64,000 nucleotides of DNA from Desmodus rotundus. Its lineage: Eukaryota; Chordata; Mammalia; Chiroptera; Phyllostomidae. Position numbers and translations under genes: made by a program. How positions within the stretch are numbered: position 1 is the stretch's first letter; each line of letters begins with the position of its first letter. The stretch is from the NCBI RefSeq assembly GCF_022682495.2, contig NC_071399.1, positions 9,095,342-9,159,341 of the forward strand. Reading direction: 5' to 3'. This document shows, piece by piece, positions 58,291-64,000 of this stretch. The notes under the pieces were generated by a model, which saw only the letters and a list, made by a program, of their open reading frames with translations, had not been told where the DNA came from and did no database searches.

Positions 58291-58900
58291 CTCACTCAGG
58301 GGCAGGCGGGCAGGTGGAGAGTCAGGGAGGCAGGAGAAGGGGGAGGTGGGGAGAGACACAGGGTGGGGGGCAGAGTGAAGGGTGCTGGGGGGCTGTTAGG
58401 GGTTCCCTGGCATGAAGAACCATGGGGGGGTCTGGGTGGGGAAGAAGAGGGGCCGTGAGGCAGGTGGAGGGGAGTAGTCAGCCTCTGAGGGTCCCTCTGC
58501 TTCCGGAGAACAAGGACCACACCTGATCTTCCCAACAGACAGGTGTTAGGGGTGGGGGAGAAGGAAGGAGCTCACCCAGATGGGAGAGAGAGCCGGGGTG
58601 CTCGGGCCTGGTGTGGGGAGCCCACTCCTGGGCGGAGGGGAGGGGCTACCAGCGGCTTCTCCGTGTGGTGACATAGAACTAGGCTTCCGGCCGGGGTCCC
58701 TTGGAACAGGTGTCGGAGTTGTTGGGAGGGGGGGCTGTAAGAAAGAGGGGAGGAGAAGCTGACTCATGATATGGAGGTTCTTGATGAGTGGAGGAGACGC
58801 AGCAGCAGCCCTAGGCGGGACACGAGGGTTCCCGGGGGGTGGTGTGGGGGTGTCGCTTGGGGTGGTCACAACCATGGAAAGGATGGGAAGACAAGGGGTC
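58291..58900 (+). other. G-rich, purine-rich tract
   Basis: About 600 bp on the plus strand with dense G runs (GGGGGAGGTGGGGAGAGACA, then GGGTGGGGGG, GGTGCTGGGGGGCTG). On the transcribed sense strand it is C- and T-rich. It fits G-quadruplex-forming patterns on the plus strand. Confidence 0.8.
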
Positions 58901-59444
58901 TCCCAGACAGTGAAAAAGGATCATGTTTTAGGAGAGACCCCAAATATCACCTTCTTCCTGTCACCTCGCAGCTACAGAAATGGATTTGGGTGGGGTGGGT
59001 TGTGTTTTCACAGCCCTGTGGCAGCTTAGGGTCGGGGAGAGGGTGAGGGAGAAAACCCTGCCCTGGTTTGGCTGGCACTCTAGAGGAAAAGGCAACGTTT
59101 ACAACTGACCTGCTCCCCTTCAGTGGTTTCTGAACAGTGTATGTAAGATAGAAAAACTCAGAGTATTAACATAAACAGTTTGAAAAAATACATAATTACT
59201 GTAGTGAGAGAAAGAACAGTCGCATTCACTTTACCCAGCCTTACTTAGTATTTCCAATACTTCACGCCTGACCGGATAAGTTTGGGCTGTTAATTTTCTA
59301 TTGAAAATGGATGCTGAAAGTCCTACATAAAGGTTACTTCTCTGATAATCATTACCTGGCACTAGTCAACCATGGTGCAGCTGGACAGTAGCATTTGAAG
59401 TCAGAGGAAAAGGCCTTCAGTTCCCTGAAAGCCGTTCCCCCTGG

Positions 59445-59457
59445 CCAGGAGGGGGCA
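59445..59457 (+). promoter_or_regulatory. CTCF-consensus match
   Basis: CCAGGAGGGGGCA fits all 13 positions of the CTCF core. Motif only. Confidence 0.4.
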
Positions 59458-60179
59458 CAGTCTGCGTAATATTGGGTGCTTTGAGATAGTCCATATTAGA
59501 AAGAAAACCATTATTTTGAAATTAGCTTGTCAAAGTGTTTTACTGATTTCCCCCAAAGTTTTGTTAATAATATATTGTCTGTATTTATTAATCAATTATC
59601 TCCAAAGTATTTTTAGAGATGTGCTTTTTATTTCAATATTTTATAATATGAAATTATAATGGTAGCTATAGACAGTGACAGAAAAGTTGAGATGTCAGAG
59701 CAAAATAATGACAGAGTATAAGTGACCCGACATGTGATAAAAGCTGTTTAGTGACCCTGGGAAACGTTTAGGATGGGACGTAAGTGATCACGGCGTGATG
59801 TGACTGGGTGTTTGCACAGTAGTCTGAATAACAGTCACAGAGTCTGGGCTGGTGGAGCTCCGTGAGAAACACACACAGTTAAACTGTAGCCGCAGCATGT
59901 AAGTGTTTCACGGACTAGAGCCGCTGGAGCTGATTTGCAGGGCAAATGACACTAATGAGACTTTTTCAGCAAATTCTGTTCTGTCTACAGAGGCCTAGTA
60001 ATTCTTCCACAGAAAAACTAGACTTTAGGATTTTCAAGTCTCATTGTTTGTAACGTAATATACTTGAAAACCATGATTAATTTTTGATTTTATGATCTCT
60101 GCTTTCAAGCACAGTTTTTGTTTTGCTGAAGGGAGACAAGTTTCTCTTAGAGGAAACAAATTTATTTTAAAAACATTGG

Positions 60180-60192
60180 ACAGCAGAGGGCA
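60180..60192 (+). promoter_or_regulatory. CTCF-like motif
   Basis: ACAGCAGAGGGCA fits 12 of 13 core positions (first base differs). It is in the same orientation as the matches at 59445 and 62167. Confidence 0.3.
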
Positions 60193-61989
60193 GCACATTT
60201 ACTAAACAAATATATGTATTTACCTGTGGTTACAACTTTGCTTTGACTTCCACCTTAAGCAACTACATAAAGATGGGTATACTAAATCCTGATAGAAATA
60301 TATTTCTATACAATATAGAATGGGGGCGGCAGAATACCTATCACCCTGCACTCTACCAATAGTAATCTTCTGTGAATTATGATTTTATAGATTAAAAATT
60401 CAGTTTATAGTTGCAATGACCAGCTATCCAGATTCCACGCCAATAGGAAATAAAGCAAACACCTGAAACGATAACTGGTAACTCTCTAGAACTTCGGAAT
60501 GTAACGGAAGGCACGCCCATAAGAAGAGCCTTTATGGTAAAGAAACGGTCAGCGGCAGGACAGGAGTGTTCTCTTTGCCCGGCTGACCTACTGCATCCCG
60601 TTAGGCAGGTGACAGTTAACTGTGCTACGGAGCAACCTGGACCCCTGCTGAGGTCCAGGGAGGCCTCACTGGTCAGTGATGCACAAGCAGCCGGTCAGCC
60701 AACACCCATAGTTTCTCTAAACCAACACTTTCCACCTGTAACTTGAAAATTCCTTTGAGTTGTTTGACATGAATATCCACACTCAAACTCACCTAGGAAG
60801 CTCTATTTGCTCTATTTATTTGCTCATAAAAGGCAACACCAGAGCAGAGATACTGTTGCATATCTTTCTAAACTTACTAGTTTGCACTTTTCCCATTTTG
60901 AAACATCTAGCAAACCTGTGCTTAAAACAAAAGTTGCATCATCGCTGCAGGAGGAAGTGCTTAAGGAAGCACACATGATTCTTATGTCAAGGCAACCTGG
61001 GGTGAGAAGTTCTTAAAGATTTTATATTTTCTCTGGTTTAAAAGCATCTAGTTGCTTTTTCAGGTTATAAAGATTCCACTGTTCCCAGTGTGCTCATTGC
61101 TCAAACAAGAAGTGTCAGCATAATTTGGTTCTTTAAATTTTATGCTCGTTAGATTTTTAAGCTTTAATGGAGTTGGCTACTATGTTTTGTACTTATTGTG
61201 TTTCCACAAAAAACACTATACATGTTGTTAGTCAGGTAATTCTTTATGGTTTAAACCATCAGATGAAACCTCCAACATTTTTAGAGTTTAAGCTTTGAAC
61301 GAGTATCTTCATTGATAAAGAAGCTTTAGTTCACTGAGGGTTTAATTGCATTTCAGTGCTACACAGTGTTTTCAACGATTATGCCTTTCTGCTTTAGTTG
61401 TAACATCTTCATATCATTTCCACTTTTATCAAGCATGGAGAGGTCTTACATAAATGTTTTATTTACATCTAGTTTAGTTGAATGTGGCTCACCTATAAAC
61501 ATATCCAGTCCAGATGGGGAAGAGTTTCTGTGGAGGTACTCCCCGTAAGAGAGTTTGTGTGATTGCCTCCCGGACTCAGCTGTGGTTTAAGTCAGGTCAG
61601 GGCAGATGCCTGGTGATGGCAGAGCACTTTCTGAGATCAAACCTTAGGCCCATTTAATCGACATTTCTAAACTTACAGTCAAATGCATATCTGTGCACTT
61701 TAAAAAATCGCATTCACTTTTACTTTCATGTTAAGGAATATAAATGCATATTCCAGGTATTTCTAAGGAAGAAAGGGATGCTTCTGGCCAGTCTGGGGAA
61801 GGACTTTTATTGACACAGCGGTGCCCCCGCTATACCCTGTCCCCAGAGACTCATGGGATTAGTGAACTATAATTATTTAAAGCAGTGCATCGACTCTCTT
61901 GTGTGTGTTTTGATGGAGACTTCACATATAAGCAACTGGACAGGGAGTCGGTCTCACCAACTTTACCCACTCACGGCAAGGGTACAACC

Positions 61990-62140
61990 TATATTCATTC
62001 ATTCCCTTATTTAATTCAAGGAGTATTTGCCTAACACCTACCATGTGCCAGGCAACGTGCTAGGTGCTGGGGATACAGCTGGGGCACCAGACATGGTCCC
62101 TGCCTTCAGGGAGCTTAAAGTCTGGTGAGGGACACAGACA
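61990..62140 (+). repeat. Ancient interspersed repeat (L2/MIR group)
   Basis: ATTCATTCATTCCCTTATTT, then CACCTACCATGTGCCAGGCA, GGTGCTGGGGATACAGCTGG and TCCCTGCCTTCAGGGAGCTT are widely seen in mammals in old L2-type repeats. The subfamily is not certain. Confidence 0.6.
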
Positions 62141-62166
62141 GGAGGACATTACAATTCAGTGCAATG

Positions 62167-62181
62167 ACAGCAGGGGGCGCT
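62167..62181 (+). promoter_or_regulatory. CTCF-like motif with extended match
   Basis: ACAGCAGGGGGCGCT fits the CTCF core at 12 of 13 positions and also the GCGCT continuation of strong sites. It is the best of the three in this intron by eye. Confidence 0.45.
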
Positions 62182-63480
62182 CTACACCTGTAGTTGAGGA
62201 GTCAGGGTGTGTGGGGGTTGGTGAGAAGAGAGCGACAGGTGGAGAGCTCCTCCGTGGTAGAGGGCGTGGCCTGTGCAAAGGTCTGGTGGAGATGGAATTG
62301 ATAGCTCTCAGCGGAGCTGGGGCAGAGCTCTACGAGGGAGGGAGGCAGGAAGAGACACGAGGTTGGAGAGGTCCATGGGGGCCAAACCACAAGGTTTTCT
62401 GTAGATTAGATGAGGGGTTTTGATTTTGCTGTAAAGGTACTTGAGAGGCAGAAGAAAGTTTCGAGCAGCGGACATGATAAAGGTTGGAGAATTAGGGAGA
62501 TGAATCAGTCGCCCGTCATGCGACCAGGGGTGGCAGTGCAGCTGAGGACCCGCTCAGAGGGGTGCTGGCCACATTACCCTGGGGGGCAGGGCTTTGAGAC
62601 CGTTGGGAGAGAAGAGGCTCCCAGATGACATTTGGGAGCACCGGGCAGATGATGGAGTCATCTAAGAATTGAGAAGGACAACAGAGAACTACCGAGCGGT
62701 TTATAATTTACCTGAAGTGAAATATGAAAAGAGCAGAAGACCGCTCCCCCACCACCTGGGAATAAAATGGCATGGGAGTGCCTTTAGAGCACCTTGAAAT
62801 CCTTGCCACCCATGTTGCTACCACATCACCCTCCCTCAGCAAAGCTGCTGTTCGCACTCTGGGCCTCGTGAGCTCCAGACGCTCGTGTGAACTGCGTCGG
62901 TACACAGCCAGAGGATGCAACGCCGCCCTGCAGTTGCAGCTCGGCCCACCCTCCCCCTCCTTCCTTTTTCTGATGTAAAAGGCCATCAGAATGACGTCGG
63001 GGTTGACAGCAACAACAACACAAGGATGATAGTCCAGTCCTGTATAATAATGGTCCTGCCATAATGACACAGAGGGCTAGCTCTGATCACTCTGCGTAAG
63101 ACTGGCCCTCGGCAGAACTATCCCTTAGGAGGGATACAGGTTTGGGTTCTTCCCCTTTCTTCACAAGATAGCCATCCCCATTCCCTTCCACGCACTGAGG
63201 TCCCTTCCCGTGGCTGCAGAGGCTCAGCCACACCTGGTTCTCCAGCTAAACCCACGCTCCAGAGCTTACTCTTCTCAGAACAGTTGAGCATACTGGTCTT
63301 GGGTCTTAGCTATTCAGGGCCCAGGCTCCTGGTTAAACCAATCAAGTACACTAATTTATTATGAATTAGAAAACTAAGAAACTAAGAAACTAAGTCATAC
63401 TGCAAAATAATCGAGTAATGAAGTGGAGGTGACAATGACCACTAGCTAAGTGTGTCTCCTAATCCTGGTGACGCAGTGGT

Positions 63481-63720
63481 ATAGTCGTGATTAAGAGCAT
63501 CAGGCACGAGTCAGCCTGGGTGCGTGCCTGGCCCCAACTCCCACCAGCAAAGTGACCCTGGGCAAAGTTACTGACTGTCTGCTTCCATCGCCTTGCCTGT
63601 CAAATGGGAGTGCCACATGTCTACTTCACAGGTTGACGGTTCACTACATGAGATAAGGCATAAATGACTGATTACAGGGTGAGGCACGTAGTAAGTGCTC
63701 AATAAAGATCTACAGCTATT
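63481..63720 (+). mobile_element. MIR SINE
   Basis: GACCCTGGGCAAAGTTACTG, CTTGCCTGTCAAATGGGAGT, GTACTTAAT-like spacing and CACGTAGTAAGTGCTCAATAA are the MIR core and 3' end. Confidence 0.8.
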
Positions 63721-64000
63721 GTTACTTCCATTATTATTGTCGTTGCTATTTTGGAAGTAGGAACTTCAAAGCTTGAACCCACAGATATGAGCAATGTGGG
63801 AATTTCGGTCACAATGACAGATGATGCAGCCCATGAATGAGCTGTTCAGGGGGCAAAGGAAGATTCTTTGGGTCTGCTGTTTTCACCAGATAGCAGATGG
63901 CCTGTTTCCAGAAGTGCAGGTCTGCCCTGCACATCCATGAAATGATAGACTCGAAGTTCCTCAGGGTGGAGACTGTATCTTGTTCACTGCTGTGTCCCTA

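Larger units (their letters stand above)
57869..64000 (-). other. SORBS2 intron upstream of E1 (runs off the window)
   Basis: At least 6.1 kb. It contains a CpG-rich stretch and long polypyrimidine tract just upstream of E1 (57870-58020), a G-rich tract on the plus strand (58291-58900), three CTCF-like motifs (59445, 60180, 62167), an old repeat (61990-62140) and a MIR (63481-63720). I saw no exon for the SoHo domain or the preceding linker. Confidence 0.8.

Noticed and set aside
62708..63070. Minus-strand open frame ending at a donor-like CTTCAG|GTAAAT, considered as an upstream SORBS2 exon
   Set aside because: The translation does not match any known SORBS2 segment and no convincing acceptor or phase was found.
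1..64000. CRISPR arrays, operons, tRNA or rRNA genes, intact endogenous viral genes
   Set aside because: No regularly spaced repeats, no prokaryotic gene packing, no cloverleaf outside the SINE heads, and no recognisable retroviral gene.

Overview
This window is vertebrate nuclear DNA, almost certainly from a bat. The evidence is several tRNA-derived VES-type SINEs (the bat-specific SINE family) at about 1.64-1.79, 27.26-27.44 and 39.15-39.36 kb. There are also L1, MIR, hAT and mariner-type debris, long AT-rich non-coding stretches, and genes split into exons with GT-AG borders. No bacterial or viral gene organisation is present.

The one gene I can support is the 3' two thirds of SORBS2 (ArgBP2/nArgBP2, a sorbin-homology and SH3 adaptor), on the minus strand and so running from about 57.9 kb down to about 14.2 kb. 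I placed 14 coding exons. Without the alternative 777-nt exon their coding lengths sum to 2769 nt, exactly 923 codons including the stop, and every splice phase matches its neighbour. The exons encode the post-SoHo region, a serine-rich linker, the 1587-nt neuronal giant exon (His run, zinc-finger-like motif), and three SH3 domains ending in the native stop at 14190-14192. An in-frame 777-nt alternative exon lies between SH3-2 and SH3-3. The 5' end of the gene (promoter, first exons, SoHo domain proper) lies beyond the right edge.

Layout: 1 to about 11.6 kb is intergenic DNA downstream of SORBS2, with an L1 3' end broken by a hAT element, a VES SINE, L1M fragments, mariner and hAT MITEs and no convincing gene. 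About 11.7-14.19 kb holds the 3' UTR and candidate poly(A) signals. From 14.2 to 57.9 kb exons are interspersed with introns. From 57.9 to 64 kb is an upstream intron with a G-rich tract and three CTCF-like motifs.

My best candidates for a second look are the 777-nt cassette, CTCF-consensus matches at the 3' end of the giant exon, a CTCF-consensus match carried by a VES SINE, immediate in-frame stops after both large cassette exons, a perfect 69-bp duplication inside a hAT element, and two unexplained long open frames. I found no clear evidence of a previously undescribed multi-gene system.
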